The position numbers and the translations under genes were made by a program. A DNA stretch of 64,000 bases, taken from the NCBI RefSeq assembly GCF_030163795.1, contig NZ_JASJOF010000004.1, forward strand, positions 124,001 through 188,000, read 5' to 3'. This document shows positions 18,669-28,550 of this stretch, in pieces (positions within the stretch are counted from its first letter, which is position 1; each line of letters opens with the position of its first letter). The DNA is from Roseicyclus marinus (lineage in GTDB: Bacteria; Pseudomonadota; Alphaproteobacteria; Rhodobacterales; Rhodobacteraceae). The notes beneath the pieces were generated by a model, which saw only the letters and a list, made by a program, of their open reading frames with translations, ran no database searches and had not been told where the DNA came from.

Positions 18669-19463
18669 TCAATCCTGCGGCACCAGCGCCCGGCGATAGA
18701 TGTGCCATGTCGCATGTCCCAGCACCGGCAGCACGACGAACAGGCCCAGCAATCCCGGCAGCATCCCTAGAAACGTCAGCCCCGCGATCGTCGCCCCCCA
18801 GACCAGCATCACACCCGGATTCTCCCGCACCACCGCGATCGAGGTCAGCATCGCGGTGACGAAATCCAGCTCCTTGTCCAAAAGCAGCGGCAAGGACACG
18901 ACCGTCAGGCAAAACAGCACGAAGGCAAAGACCGCCCCGAACAGCGTGCCGACCAACAGCATCATCAATCCCTCGGGCTGGAGCAGATAGCCGTAGGAGG
19001 AGGTCACGTTCATCAATGCCGATGGCCCAAGGAACAGCGCGAACAGCATATGGGCAAAAAACGACCAGAACAGGAAATAGACGATGATCACCCACGCCAT
19101 GCTGGGCAATTGCCTGAGCCTCTGCCGCCAGATCACGCCGAAGATGTCGTTGCGCCGCCACTCGCGCTGCCCCGCCTCCAGCCGCCGCGACACCTCGTAG
19201 AGGCCTACCGCCAGAAACGGCCCCAGCAGCGGAAAGCCCACCGTGATCGGGATCGCCCACCAGACTTGATCACTGGCGAAAAGGAAAAGGTACAAAAGCC
19301 AGCCGCCCACGACATAAACATGGGAAAAGAACAGACCCATCATCGGCTTGGCCCGGAAATCCCGCGCACCGGCGGCCAGCGCCGCGCCGATATCCCCATA
19401 GGTCATGCGCCGCACCACGGGCACCTTGGACGGTGCCGATGGAAATTCCGCCATCTCGCTCAT
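18669..19463 (-). CDS. DUF2189 integral membrane protein
   Basis: A 264-residue inner-membrane protein of the DUF2189 family. After a short cytoplasmic N-terminus comes VRRMTYGDIGAALAAGARDF, a family hallmark, then about six hydrophobic segments. The first is SHVYVVGGWLLYLFLF and the last LPGLLGLFVVLPVLGH. A positively charged loop (RRLEAGQREWRRNDIF) sits between helices. The family is common in alphaproteobacteria and has no established function. It is a single gene with no operon partners. Confidence 0.85.
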   Translation of the reverse strand: MSEMAEFPSAPSKVPVVRRMTYGDIGAALAAGARDFRAKPMMGLFFSHVYVVGGWLLYLFLFASDQVWWAIPITVGFPLLGPFLAVGLYEVSRRLEAGQREWRRNDIFGVIWRQRLRQLPSMAWVIIVYFLFWSFFAHMLFALFLGPSALMNVTSSYGYLLQPEGLMMLLVGTLFGAVFAFVLFCLTVVSLPLLLDKELDFVTAMLTSIAVVRENPGVMLVWGATIAGLTFLGMLPGLLGLFVVLPVLGHATWHIYRRALVPQD

Positions 19464-19560
19464 GCCCGGCCTCCTCCGCGCCTGCGCCCGATGGTCGAAA
19501 CCTAGCCCAGCCCCCCGATCCCCGCCAAGAGCGTTGCGCGCCCCTCTTCCGCGCCCGGAC

Positions 19561-19624
19561 GCGGGCGACCCTCTCTCCGCGCCCGACAGCGGACGACCCT
19601 AAGCGTCCGTAGGCGGACGACCCT
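19561..19624. repeat. Three short direct repeats GCGG(G/A)CGACCCT
   Basis: Copies lie at 19561-19572, 19589-19600 and 19613-19624; the last overlaps the amidase stop codon. The second and third are identical and the first differs by one base. They fill the gap between the amidase end and the DUF2189 start. No function is evident. Confidence 0.6.
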
Positions 19625-21012
19625 CAGACGACGCCCGGCGGCAACCTTTTCCCCGGCCAATCCGTCGCCGCGTGATAGGCCTGCCCCAGCGCCATCAGCA
19701 TCGCATCGCTTCCCGGCGCGCCGATCATCTGCACACCGGCAGGCAACCCCTGCGCGCCAAAGCCCGCAGGCAGCGCCAGCGCAGGCAGACCGGCCAGGCT
19801 TGCCGGTACCACGACCTCCATCCAGCGGTGATAGGTATCCATCGCCCGATCCCCGATCGCCTCCGGAAAGCTTGCCTCCACCGCAAAGGGCCAGACCTGC
19901 GTCGAGGGCAGGATGACGGCATCGAACCGTCCGAACATCTCCCGCGCCGCGGCAATCCACGCGGCCCGCGTCTCGGCGGCCCATTCCACCTCCGCCACCT
20001 TGCGCGCAAAGCCATGGGTGATTTCCCATTTCGCCTGCGCGGGCAACAGCGCCTGCTGTGCCTCCTCGCGCCAATGGGGCCCAAGGGTCATCGCCACCGC
20101 GAATTGCCGCAAGATGACCCAAGCCTCCCACAGCGCCTCCGCCGGATAGGGCGGCGCGACAGGCTCCACCGCCCAGCCCAAGCTCTCCATCACCGACAGT
20201 GCCGCCTCGCTTTGCGCGAGGATGCCCGGCTCCATCGCATAGGCCCCGCCCCAATCGCCCAGCCAGCCGATGCGCGGGCGCTTGGGCAGCTTGCCCGATC
20301 CGGGCCGATAGGCCCCGTCGGACAGCGTGGACAGAAGCGCCTCCAGATCGTCGACATCCCGCGCCATCGGCCCATCGGTCGACAGCCGGTGCTGCACCAC
20401 GCTCTCGCGCGCCTCGCCCGGCACCAACCCCGCCGTGGGCCGGAACCCGTAGACATTGTTCCAGGCCGCCGGGTTGCGCAGGCTGCCCATCATGTCGGAC
20501 CCGTCCGCCACCGGCAGCATCCGCATGGCCAGCGCCACCGCCGCCCCGCCCGAGGATCCACCCGCAGATCGCGCCGGGTCATAGGCATTGCGCGTCGCGC
20601 CGAAGACCGGGTTCACCGTATGCGACCCCAGGCCAAAGGCCGGCACATTGGTCTTGCCGATCACGATGGCGCCCGCCGCCCGCAGCCGCCGCGCCAACCC
20701 GTCATCGGCTTTGGGCACATGATCCTTCCAGATGGCCGAGCCACGCGTCGACCGCACCCCCCGCACATCGACCAGATCCTTGATCGCCACCGGCACGCCA
20801 TGCAACCAGCCCTCGGGCGGCATGGCTTCCGCCAGCCGCGCCTCTCCCATCACGGCCTCGCGGTCGCGCAAGGAGACGATGGCATTGACCCCGCCATTCA
20901 CCGCGTCGATCCGGCTCAGAACCTCGCGCATCACCTCGACCGGCGATACCTCGCGCCGCGCGATCCGTCCCGACAGCGCCCGCGCCCCGAGCCGCCACAG
21001 CTCTTCCGCCAT
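19624..21012 (-). CDS. Amidase signature family enzyme
   Basis: A 462-residue amidase-signature hydrolase related to GatA. The catalytic triad is visible: Lys in VAIKDLVDVRG, cis-Ser in DGSDMMGSLRNP and nucleophile Ser in AGGSSGGAAVALA. The start at 21012 is preceded by GGGGAGG; the upstream in-frame Met is less well placed. It has no gatB/gatC neighbours and diverges from GatA in the C-terminal third. It is therefore more likely a small-molecule or aryl amide hydrolase than a tRNA amidotransferase subunit. It lies downstream of prfB on the same strand. Confidence 0.88.
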   Translation of the reverse strand: MAEELWRLGARALSGRIARREVSPVEVMREVLSRIDAVNGGVNAIVSLRDREAVMGEARLAEAMPPEGWLHGVPVAIKDLVDVRGVRSTRGSAIWKDHVPKADDGLARRLRAAGAIVIGKTNVPAFGLGSHTVNPVFGATRNAYDPARSAGGSSGGAAVALAMRMLPVADGSDMMGSLRNPAAWNNVYGFRPTAGLVPGEARESVVQHRLSTDGPMARDVDDLEALLSTLSDGAYRPGSGKLPKRPRIGWLGDWGGAYAMEPGILAQSEAALSVMESLGWAVEPVAPPYPAEALWEAWVILRQFAVAMTLGPHWREEAQQALLPAQAKWEITHGFARKVAEVEWAAETRAAWIAAAREMFGRFDAVILPSTQVWPFAVEASFPEAIGDRAMDTYHRWMEVVVPASLAGLPALALPAGFGAQGLPAGVQMIGAPGSDAMLMALGQAYHAATDWPGKRLPPGVV

Positions 21013-21080
21013 CGCACAGCCTCCCCTCGACCTGACCAAAACCACGCCCGCTCACGGCTGAGGAAAGTGGCTCCCGCCCC

Positions 21081-21120
21081 CTTCATCTTGGCCGAAAAAC
21101 TCCCGCCGGAGGCTCCCGCC
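21081..21120 (-). repeat. Dispersed intercistronic motif, copy b (diverged)
   Basis: The plus strand reads CTTCATCTTGGCC then GAAAAACTCC, followed by CGCCGGAGGCTCCCGCC. It matches the start of copy a at 1-37 in both the core and the tail. In the direction of prfB transcription it lies between prfB and the amidase. Confidence 0.6.
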
Positions 21121-21169
21121 ACCTCAACCCGCCCGGCGCGGGATCAGCGCCCCCACCGGCACCACAGGC

Positions 21170-22294
21170 TCACTCGCTCGCCCGCGCATCCGCCCGGCTC
21201 TTGCCCGACACGTCCATCGCCAGAACACTCGCCATCAACCCGTCCAGATCGCCGTCCAGAACGCCGCCCGTGTCGCTCGTCTCGTAGCCCGTGCGCAGGT
21301 CCTTCACCATCTGGTAGGGCTGCAACACATAGGACCGGATCTGGTTGCCCCAGCCCGCATCGCCCTTGTTCTCATGCGCCTCGTTGATCGCCGCGTTCCG
21401 CCGGTCCAGCTCCATCTGGTAAAGCCGCGATTTCAACGCCTTCATCGCGATATCGCGGTTCTGGTGCTGCGATTTCTCCGAGCTTGTCACCACGATGCCC
21501 GTGGGCAGGTGCGTGATCCGCACGGCGGAATCGGTCGTGTTCACGTGCTGGCCACCCGCGCCGCTCGACCGGTAGGTGTCGATCCGGATATCGCTCGCGT
21601 TCACCTCGATCTCGATATTGTCGTCGACCACCGGATAAACCCAGACGCTGGCGAAACTCGTCTCCCGCGTCCCCTTGCCGAAAGGGCTGATCCTGACCAG
21701 CCGATGCACGCCCGATTCCGATTTCAGCCAGCCATAGGCATTGGGCCCGGTGATCTGGAACACCACCGACTTGATGCCCGCCTCCGTGCCGGGGCTCATG
21801 TCTTGCTGGTCCACCTCGTAGCCATGCGCCTCGGCCCAGCGGACATACATCCGGCTCAGCATCTGCGCCCAATCGCAGGCCTCGGTGCCACCGGCACCGG
21901 CGTTGATCTCGAGGAAGGCATCGTTGCCGTCGGCCTCCCCGTCCAGAAGCGCCTCCAGCTCCTTCTGCGCGGCCTTGCCGACCAGCTGGGCCAGAGCGGC
22001 TTCGGCCTCGGCCACCACCTCGTCATCGCCTTCCGCCTCGCCCAGCTCGATCAGCTCGACGTTGTCGGTCAGACCCGCCTTGATCGCCTCGTAGGTGCCC
22101 AGCTTGTCGACCAGCGCCTGCCGGTCCCGCATCAGCTTCTGCGCGCGGGCCGGATCATTCCACAGCGACGGATCCTCGACCCGCGCGTTGAATTCCTCCA
22201 ACCGGTGCTGCGCCGTATCCAGCCCAAGGCGCTGGCCCAACAGGGTCAGGGATTTGCGGATCTTCTCGATATTGGCTTGCGTTTCGGCGCGCAT
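21170..22294 (-). CDS. prfB: Peptide chain release factor 2
   Basis: Recognises UGA/UAA stop codons and triggers peptide release. The 374 residues are in one frame. The stop-codon-reading tripeptide SPF is in VRISPFGKGT, and the catalytic GGQ in SSGAGGQHVNTTDS. The programmed +1 frameshift that many bacteria use near codon 25 is absent: there is no in-frame TGA, so the usual autoregulation does not apply. It sits downstream of the PBP1A gene on the same strand with a 109-bp gap. Confidence 0.97.
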   Translation of the reverse strand: MRAETQANIEKIRKSLTLLGQRLGLDTAQHRLEEFNARVEDPSLWNDPARAQKLMRDRQALVDKLGTYEAIKAGLTDNVELIELGEAEGDDEVVAEAEAALAQLVGKAAQKELEALLDGEADGNDAFLEINAGAGGTEACDWAQMLSRMYVRWAEAHGYEVDQQDMSPGTEAGIKSVVFQITGPNAYGWLKSESGVHRLVRISPFGKGTRETSFASVWVYPVVDDNIEIEVNASDIRIDTYRSSGAGGQHVNTTDSAVRITHLPTGIVVTSSEKSQHQNRDIAMKALKSRLYQMELDRRNAAINEAHENKGDAGWGNQIRSYVLQPYQMVKDLRTGYETSDTGGVLDGDLDGLMASVLAMDVSGKSRADARASE

Positions 22295-22403
22295 CGTCGG
22301 GGCCTTTCCGGTTCGTTGCCGGGTGATATATCAGCCCCGCCCCGCACCACAAGGCCGCGCGCCCAGGCGTAGGGTGGGCAATCCTGCCCACCGGCCGCTT
22401 GCG

Positions 22404-24968
22404 TCAATACAACCCGCCCGAACTCAACGTCCCGAAACTCGACTGGCTGGGCACGCGCACCTCTTCCCCGGTCGAGGTCGTCACCGTCTGGTCCTCGTCC
22501 ACCGGCACACCCTCGTCCTCGCGCCCGAACAGCGGCAGGTCCGATCCCATGCCCCAGCCGCCGTCGATGATCGACAGGATGCCGAAATAGGGTTCCTCGC
22601 CCTCGCGGAACAATTCGTAGACCACTTCGCTGCCCTGCGCCCCGTCCGGCAGGCGCTGGCCGGAAAACCGGTCGATCGGGTAGAACACGCCGCCCTGCGG
22701 CACCGCGAACGGCCCGCCGCCGTATTCCTCGATGGCCTCCAGCATGAATTCGTTGAAGACCGGCCCGCACATGCCGCCGCCCGACGCGCCCGAGCCCAAA
22801 GGCTGCGGCTGGTCGTAGCCGATGTAGCAACCCGCCGCGATGGTCGAGGTGAAGCCCACGAACCACACGTCGCGCGCCTCGTTCGTCGTGCCGGTCTTGC
22901 CCGCGGTGGGCACCGGCAGGTTCACCGTCCCCGATGCCGTGCCGCGGTCCACCACGCCCCGCATCATCGAGGTCATCTGGTAGGCCGTGATCGGGTCGAT
23001 CACCCGCTCGCGGTTCGACATGATCGCCGGCGCGAACCCCGGCTCAAGCGAGGCCAACTGGCAATCCGGGCAGGTCCGCTGGTCATGGCGATAGACCGTG
23101 TTGCCCCAACGATCCTGGATGCGGTCCACCAGCGTCGGCTCCACCCGCTCCCCGCCATTGGCGAACATCGCATAGGCCGCCACCATCCGGTAAAGCGTGG
23201 TCTCCTGACTGCCCAGAGAATTGGCCAGGAAAGGCTGCATGTCGTCATAGACGCCGAACCGCTCGGCATAGCGCGCGACCGTCTCCATCCCCACATCCTG
23301 CGCCAGACGCACCGTCATCAGGTTGCGGCTCATCTCGATCCCGGTGCGCAGGGGCGACGGCCCGTAGAACCGGTTCGACGCATTCGTCGGCCGCCAGATC
23401 CCCTCGGGCGTCTGCAATTCGATGGGCGCGTCCAGAACGATCGTGTTGGGCGAATAGCCACTGTCCAGCGCCGCGGCAAAGACAAAGGGCTTGAACGACG
23501 ACCCGGGCTGGCGCGTCGCCTGCGTCGCGCGGTTGAAACTCGACTGCTGGAACGAAAATCCGCCCTGCATCGCCAGAACCCGGCCGGTGTTCACGTCCAT
23601 CGCCATGAACCCGCCCTGCACCTCCGGCACCTGCCGCAGCGTCCAGCGCAGGAATGCGCCGTCGCTGTCGCGCGTCATGGCGCGCACATGCACCACGTCG
23701 CCGACCGCCAGCAGATCGCCCGCCACCCGCGCCTGCGGGCCCCGGCTGCCATCCTCACGAAGCGGCCGGGCCCAGGTCACATCCTCGGCGGGGATGAAAT
23801 GGCCATCCTCGTCTTCTTCGACACCCTCGATCCCGATCCGCGCCGAATTTTGCCCCACCTCCAGCACCACCGCCGCGAACCACCCGTCGATGTCGCGCGC
23901 GATCTCCGCATCCGCCAGCGCCGCGCGCCAGTCCGCCTCGTCGGTCAACAACTCCGGGTCGATCCGGTCGCTCGGCCCCCGCCAGACGCCAAGGTTGCGG
24001 TCATAGCGCTCCAGCGCCCGGCGCAACGCGCGCTCGGCCACGTTCTGAAGGCTCTCGTCCATCGTGGCGCGCACCGTGTAGCCGCCGGTAAAGAACTCGT
24101 CCTCACCATATTGCGCCGACAATTGGCGGCGGATCTCGTCGGTGAAATAATTGCGCGGCGGGATGGCGCCGCGGAACGGCTCGATATGGCCGCCCTGCAC
24201 CGTTTCCAGCGGCAGCGCGATGGCTGCCTCCATCTCCTCTTGCGGGATGTATCCGTTCTCGAACATCTCGCGCAAAACGTAATTCCGGCGGCTGATCGCG
24301 CGGTCGTAATCGCGCACCGGATGAAAATTCGACGGCGCCTGCGGCAGGGCCGCCAGATAGGCCGCCTGTTCCAGCGTCAGATCCTCGAGATTGGCGTTGA
24401 AATAGGTCTGGGCGGCGGCGGCCACGCCATAGGAATTCTGCCCGAGGAAAATCTCGTTCAGATACAGCTCAAGGATCCGCTCCTTGCTCAACGCCTGCTC
24501 GATCCGCGCGGCCAGGATGATCTCGCGCACCTTGCGCTCGATCGTGCGCGACCCGTCGAGCAGGAAATTCTTCATCACCTGCTGCGTGATCGTGGACGCG
24601 CCCCGCACATCGCGGCCCCGGCTCTGCACCGCCTCGTAAAAGGCCGCCGCGATGGCGCGCGGATCATAGCCGCCATGCTCATAGAAATTGCGGTCCTCCG
24701 CACTGACGAAGGCATGGGCCACAAGGTCGGGGATATCCTCGGCCGGCACGAACAGGCGGCGCTCGGCGGCGAATTCGTCGACGATCATCCCCTCGCGCGA
24801 ATAGATGCGGCTGATCGTGGCGGGCGTGTAGGTCGACAGCGCCTCGGTCGAGGGCAGATCGCGCGAATACATGAACAAGATGCCGCCCACGGCGATGGCG
24901 ACAGCGATCACGCCCAGCGTCACCGCCGAAAAGATCGCCCCGAAAAAGCCAATGATGAATCGGATCAT
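22404..24968 (-). CDS. mrcA: Penicillin-binding protein 1A (glycosyltransferase/transpeptidase)
   Basis: Bifunctional peptidoglycan synthase of 854 residues. One N-terminal signal-anchor helix (about 3-30) is followed by a GT51 glycosyltransferase domain with catalytic VSAEDRNFYEHGG and STITQQVMKN. An OB-like insert comes next. The transpeptidase domain has SxxK in GSSFKPFVFA and KTG in AGKTGTTNEARD. The family's C-terminus is complete. The ATG at 24968 is taken as start; an in-frame GTG lies two codons earlier. The N-acetylmuramoyl-alanine amidase lies directly upstream, so wall synthesis and splitting enzymes are cotranscribed. Confidence 0.96.
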   Translation of the reverse strand: MIRFIIGFFGAIFSAVTLGVIAVAIAVGGILFMYSRDLPSTEALSTYTPATISRIYSREGMIVDEFAAERRLFVPAEDIPDLVAHAFVSAEDRNFYEHGGYDPRAIAAAFYEAVQSRGRDVRGASTITQQVMKNFLLDGSRTIERKVREIILAARIEQALSKERILELYLNEIFLGQNSYGVAAAAQTYFNANLEDLTLEQAAYLAALPQAPSNFHPVRDYDRAISRRNYVLREMFENGYIPQEEMEAAIALPLETVQGGHIEPFRGAIPPRNYFTDEIRRQLSAQYGEDEFFTGGYTVRATMDESLQNVAERALRRALERYDRNLGVWRGPSDRIDPELLTDEADWRAALADAEIARDIDGWFAAVVLEVGQNSARIGIEGVEEDEDGHFIPAEDVTWARPLREDGSRGPQARVAGDLLAVGDVVHVRAMTRDSDGAFLRWTLRQVPEVQGGFMAMDVNTGRVLAMQGGFSFQQSSFNRATQATRQPGSSFKPFVFAAALDSGYSPNTIVLDAPIELQTPEGIWRPTNASNRFYGPSPLRTGIEMSRNLMTVRLAQDVGMETVARYAERFGVYDDMQPFLANSLGSQETTLYRMVAAYAMFANGGERVEPTLVDRIQDRWGNTVYRHDQRTCPDCQLASLEPGFAPAIMSNRERVIDPITAYQMTSMMRGVVDRGTASGTVNLPVPTAGKTGTTNEARDVWFVGFTSTIAAGCYIGYDQPQPLGSGASGGGMCGPVFNEFMLEAIEEYGGGPFAVPQGGVFYPIDRFSGQRLPDGAQGSEVVYELFREGEEPYFGILSIIDGGWGMGSDLPLFGREDEGVPVDEDQTVTTSTGEEVRVPSQSSFGTLSSGGLY

Positions 24969-25049
24969 ACACAACCGCCCGTATCTGCTCGTGAGCCTAT
25001 ACCCGTCCCCGGGCCGTCGGGCAAATCACATACGCGGCTTTCCGCCTTG

Positions 25050-26270
25050 CTATTGCCGCGCCCGCGCCATGCGCGCCGCATCGGCATCCGCCCATTCCAG
25101 AACCGAGGCCACCAACGCCTCCTGCATCGCCGCACGCCATGCCGGGTCAAGGATATTGGCCAGATCGCGGCTGTCCGACATGAAGCCGATTTCCAGCAGC
25201 GCCGAGGGGATATCGGCGGCCCGCAGAACCGTGAAGCCAGCCTCGCCCCAAGGCTGGGAATGCATCCGCACATCCGACGCCGCAAAGACCTCGACCAGCG
25301 TTTCGGCAAACCCCGCCGCGCGCGGCGCGGTCTCCAGACGGGCGAGGTCCATCAAGACCCCCGCCACCACGTCATCGGCACCATGCAGGTCGACGCCCTG
25401 CAACAGGTCGGCCCGGTCATGTTGTTCGGCCAGCGCCTCGGCGGCTGCATCCGATGCCGTCTCCGACAGCGTGTAGATCGTGGCACCTTGCGCCCGCCCC
25501 TCGGCCAACGCATCGGCATGGATCGACAGGAACAGATCCGCGCCCGCCGCCCGCGCGATCGTCACCCGCGTCGGCAGCGGCACAAAAACATCCGCGTCCC
25601 GCGTCAGGACCACCTCCACCCGCCCCGTGCGCCGTAGCGCATCGCGCAATTCCCGCGCGAAGGTCAGGACCAGATCGGCCTCGGTGTGATCGCCACGCAC
25701 AGCACCCGGATCGACCCCGCCGTGACCGGGGTCGATCACGACCGTGATCTGTCCATCTGCCACACCGGGCGCGGCCTCACCCCGTACGGGCGCGGGCGCG
25801 GCCGCCTCGGGCGGCTCACCCGCCCGCGCGGCGAAATCCGCCGCATCCGCTCGCGCCAGATGCAAAATAACCTCGGCCCGTCCGCTGTCGGGATCGGTCG
25901 TCATCGCTGCTGTCTGGGGCAACATCGGTGTTGTCAGCTCCAGCACCAGCCGCGACCATCCCGCCTGCCGCGCCGGTCCCGCCGCCAGATCCGCGATCCC
26001 CTCGGGCAATGTCATGGCCCCGGGCCAATCGCCGAAAGCCACTTCGCGGAAATCCACCACCACCCGCGCCGGATCGGCCAAGGTGAAGACGCGGAACGGC
26101 ACCGGCTGGCTCAGCGACAGGCGCAGGCTCACGCCGCCCTCCTCCGCGCTCACGCGGCTTTCCTCCGGGATCAGCCGCGCCAACGCGCCCATGCCTTGCG
26201 CCGCCGCGCCAAGGCTCAGGACACAGACGGCCAGCGCCGCGAGGATCGGGGTCAGGACTGCTCGGATCAC
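25050..26270 (-). CDS. amiC: N-acetylmuramoyl-L-alanine amidase, AmiC type
   Basis: Periplasmic zinc amidase that cleaves stem peptides from glycan strands during cell separation. It starts with GTG and a signal peptide ending in GAAAQG. An AMIN-like beta domain (about 30-140) is followed by Amidase_3 (about 175-400). Zinc ligands and catalytic Glu are visible: DPGHGGVDPGA, DHTEADLVL, SIHADA and LEIGFMSD. Upstream there is an element TTAA-N7-TTAC (26295-26309) close to the CtrA consensus. Operon order with mrcA is typical for the group. Confidence 0.94.
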   Translation of the reverse strand: MIRAVLTPILAALAVCVLSLGAAAQGMGALARLIPEESRVSAEEGGVSLRLSLSQPVPFRVFTLADPARVVVDFREVAFGDWPGAMTLPEGIADLAAGPARQAGWSRLVLELTTPMLPQTAAMTTDPDSGRAEVILHLARADAADFAARAGEPPEAAAPAPVRGEAAPGVADGQITVVIDPGHGGVDPGAVRGDHTEADLVLTFARELRDALRRTGRVEVVLTRDADVFVPLPTRVTIARAAGADLFLSIHADALAEGRAQGATIYTLSETASDAAAEALAEQHDRADLLQGVDLHGADDVVAGVLMDLARLETAPRAAGFAETLVEVFAASDVRMHSQPWGEAGFTVLRAADIPSALLEIGFMSDSRDLANILDPAWRAAMQEALVASVLEWADADAARMARARQ

Positions 26271-26294
26271 GGGGTTCGTCCCGGTTGGTGTTGG

Positions 26295-26309
26295 TTAAGG
26301 GTTCCTTAC
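26295..26309 (-). promoter_or_regulatory. Possible CtrA-type site upstream of the amiC-like gene
   Basis: TTAA-GGGTTCC-TTAC departs from the CtrA consensus TTAA-N7-TTAA at one base and lies 25 bp before the GTG start. Further TTAAC half-sites lie in the same 188-bp gap, around 26418 and 26459. The rest of this gap (26271-26458) shows nothing else I recognise. Confidence 0.3.
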
Positions 26310-26458
26310 CAAATCGAAAGTTCGGACCCAAGCGCCGCGTGCCCGCGCAGAGTGGTTAATTGTGTCTGACCGTTCCGCTGTGGCCTTGAAGTCTTGGCAA
26401 CAAACCGGGCCGGATCTTAACCTTTCGGCAAGAAATCCACCGCGCGCTCACTCGCCCG

Positions 26459-27607
26459 TTAACCACGTCCGGCGAAATACCGGGTCAGGCGGGCCACGCC
26501 CTCCTCGATCTCCGCCGTGCCGCGCGCGTAAGACAGCCGCAAGAACCCGGCCCCCCGCGTCTTGTCGAAATCAAGCCCCGGCGTAACCGCCACTCCGGCG
26601 GTTTCAAGAATGTCGCGCGACAGCGCCAGCGCATCCTCGGTCACAGCCGACACATCGACATAGACGTAAAACGCCCCGTCCGCTGGGGCGACGCCGGTCA
26701 ACCCAACCTTGGCCAAGCCTGCCAACAAAATCTGGCGATTCCGGGCATATATCAGGCGATGCTCATCCAATTCCGCGCGCCCCTCGGGCGACATGGCCCC
26801 AAGGGCCGCGATCTGGCTGGCATGGCTGGGACAGATGAACAGGTTCTGCGCCAAACGCTCGATCGTGCGCACATGATCTTGCGGCACGACCATCCAGCCC
26901 AGCCGCCATCCCGTCATCGAGAAATATTTGGAGAAGGAATTGATGACATAGACATCATCCGTGACCTCCAGCGCGCTCACCGCCCGGTCGCCATAATGAA
27001 GACCGTGATAAATTTCGTCTGAAATCAGAGATATACCGTGCGATCTTGATGCGTTCGACAGGCTTTGCAGCGCGTGCCGGTCCAGCATCGTGCCCGTCGG
27101 ATTGGCCGGGCTCGCCACGATCAACCCCGCCAGATCGCTGCTCAACTGCTCCGCAACCGGTTGATATCGCGTGGATAGTTCCGTCCGAAGGCCCACGGCC
27201 TCAAGGCTCATCGCCGTCAGGATCTGCCGATAGGACGGATAGCAGGGCTCCCCCAGCCCCACCTTGTCGCCCGCATCGTAAAGCGCTGAAAACGCAAGGA
27301 TAAACGCCCCAGACGCGCCCGAAGTCAGGATCACCCGCGCCGGATCGAGGTCCAGATCATACCACTCGCCATACAGCGCCGCGATGGCCGCCCGCAGGTC
27401 GGGCCGACCCAGCGCGACAGTATAACCCAATGGCCCCTTTTCCATCTCGGCAGCCAACCGCGCGCGCGCCGCGCGCGGTGCACCCGTCCCCGGCTGACCA
27501 ACCTCCATATGTATGATTTCACGTCCTTTTTCCTCGGCCGCGCGGGCGGCCTCCATCACGTCCATGACGATGAACGGATCGACGGCGCTGCGGCTGGACA
27601 GGCGCAT
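26459..27607 (-). CDS. PLP-dependent class I/II aminotransferase
   Basis: A 382-residue fold-type I aminotransferase. The PLP lysine is in NSFSKYFSMTGWRLGWM, with the upstream Asp/Tyr motif LISDEIYHGLHYGD and substrate-binding Asn in VASPANPTGTML. The start at 27607 has a GGAGGT site; longer in-frame starts lack one. It resembles aspartate/alanine-type transaminases, but the amino-acid substrate cannot be read from sequence. It is divergent from the DsbA-like gene. Confidence 0.9.
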   Translation of the reverse strand: MRLSSRSAVDPFIVMDVMEAARAAEEKGREIIHMEVGQPGTGAPRAARARLAAEMEKGPLGYTVALGRPDLRAAIAALYGEWYDLDLDPARVILTSGASGAFILAFSALYDAGDKVGLGEPCYPSYRQILTAMSLEAVGLRTELSTRYQPVAEQLSSDLAGLIVASPANPTGTMLDRHALQSLSNASRSHGISLISDEIYHGLHYGDRAVSALEVTDDVYVINSFSKYFSMTGWRLGWMVVPQDHVRTIERLAQNLFICPSHASQIAALGAMSPEGRAELDEHRLIYARNRQILLAGLAKVGLTGVAPADGAFYVYVDVSAVTEDALALSRDILETAGVAVTPGLDFDKTRGAGFLRLSYARGTAEIEEGVARLTRYFAGRG

Positions 27608-27776
27608 GGGACAGACCTCCGGGGTTGGACGAGGGCCTTGAACCAGCCCCTGCACGGCCCGTCAACGCCCTTCGCACCTCACGCGCCTGTGAGACCATGC
27701 CGCGCCGGTCTCGGCTGGCTTGCGACCGGTCCGCCGTGCTAACAATTCCCCGACATCCTTACGAAAGACGGATCCC

Positions 27777-28529
27777 GTGCTGAAACAGCTTCTCCCCCTC
27801 TGCCTCGCCGCGGGCCTCGCGCTTCCGGCTGCGGCGACCGATCTCGACAATCTCAGCGCGGCGGAGCGAGACGCCTTCCGCGCCGAGGTGCGGGCCTATC
27901 TCCTTGAAAACCCTGAAGTTCTGATGGAGGCTATCGCCGTCCTCGAACAACGCCAATCCGAGGCCGAGGTGGAACGCGACGCGATGATGGTCGCGGCCAA
28001 CATGGATGCCCTGTTCAATTCCGCCTTCGACGCAAGCTTCGGCAATCCCGACGCCGATGTCACCATCGTGGAATTCATGGATTACCGTTGCGGCTATTGC
28101 CGCCGCGCCCATCCCGAGGTCTTGGATCTTGTGGAACTTGACGGCGACATCCGCGTGATCATCAAGGAATTTCCGATACTTGGCGAGCAATCGGTGCTTG
28201 CCTCGCGCTTTGCCATCGCCACGCGGATCGCCGCGGGCGATGCGGCCTATATCGACATGCACAACGCCTTGATGGAACTGCGCGGTGACATGACCCAACC
28301 CGCACTCCTTGGCCTCGCCGATGATCTGGGGCTGGACGGACAGGCGATCCTTGCCGCGATGGACGATCCGCTTGTGATGCAAACCATTGAATACAATCAC
28401 GATCTGGCGCAGCGCATGTCCATCAGCGGCACGCCCAGTTTCGTGTTCGGCGACCAGATGGTGCGCGGCTATGTTCCGCTGGACGGGATGCAGCAGATCG
28501 TGGCGGTGCTGCGCGAAACCGCGAACTGA
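27777..28529 (+). CDS. DsbA-family thiol oxidoreductase (ScsC/Com1-like)
   Basis: A periplasmic protein of 250 residues. The GTG start at 27777 begins a signal peptide (LKQLLPLCLAAGLALPAAAT). About 60 helical residues follow, with an N-terminal copper-resistance ScsC-like pattern (LLENPEVLMEAI). The thioredoxin fold has active site C105-G-Y-C108 (DYRCGYCRRAHPEV) and the cis-Pro loop SGTPSFVFGD. It is likely a disulfide oxidase or isomerase that may oligomerise through its N-terminus. No partner DsbB/DsbD is adjacent. A terminator follows. Confidence 0.9.
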   Translation: MLKQLLPLCLAAGLALPAAATDLDNLSAAERDAFRAEVRAYLLENPEVLMEAIAVLEQRQSEAEVERDAMMVAANMDALFNSAFDASFGNPDADVTIVEFMDYRCGYCRRAHPEVLDLVELDGDIRVIIKEFPILGEQSVLASRFAIATRIAAGDAAYIDMHNALMELRGDMTQPALLGLADDLGLDGQAILAAMDDPLVMQTIEYNHDLAQRMSISGTPSFVFGDQMVRGYVPLDGMQQIVAVLRETAN

Positions 28530-28550
28530 CACCACCGCATTCCCCAACGA

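Noticed and set aside
19624-21012. Calling the amidase gatA
   Set aside because: It has the amidase signature but no gatB/gatC neighbours and a divergent C-terminus; a general amidase is the safer call.
21170-22294. Programmed frameshift in prfB
   Set aside because: The gene reads in one frame from the Met to the stop, with no internal TGA near codon 25.
22095-25637. An 1180-codon plus-strand frame across prfB, mrcA and the amidase
   Set aside because: It crosses three well-recognised minus-strand genes and has Arg/His-rich non-protein-like composition.
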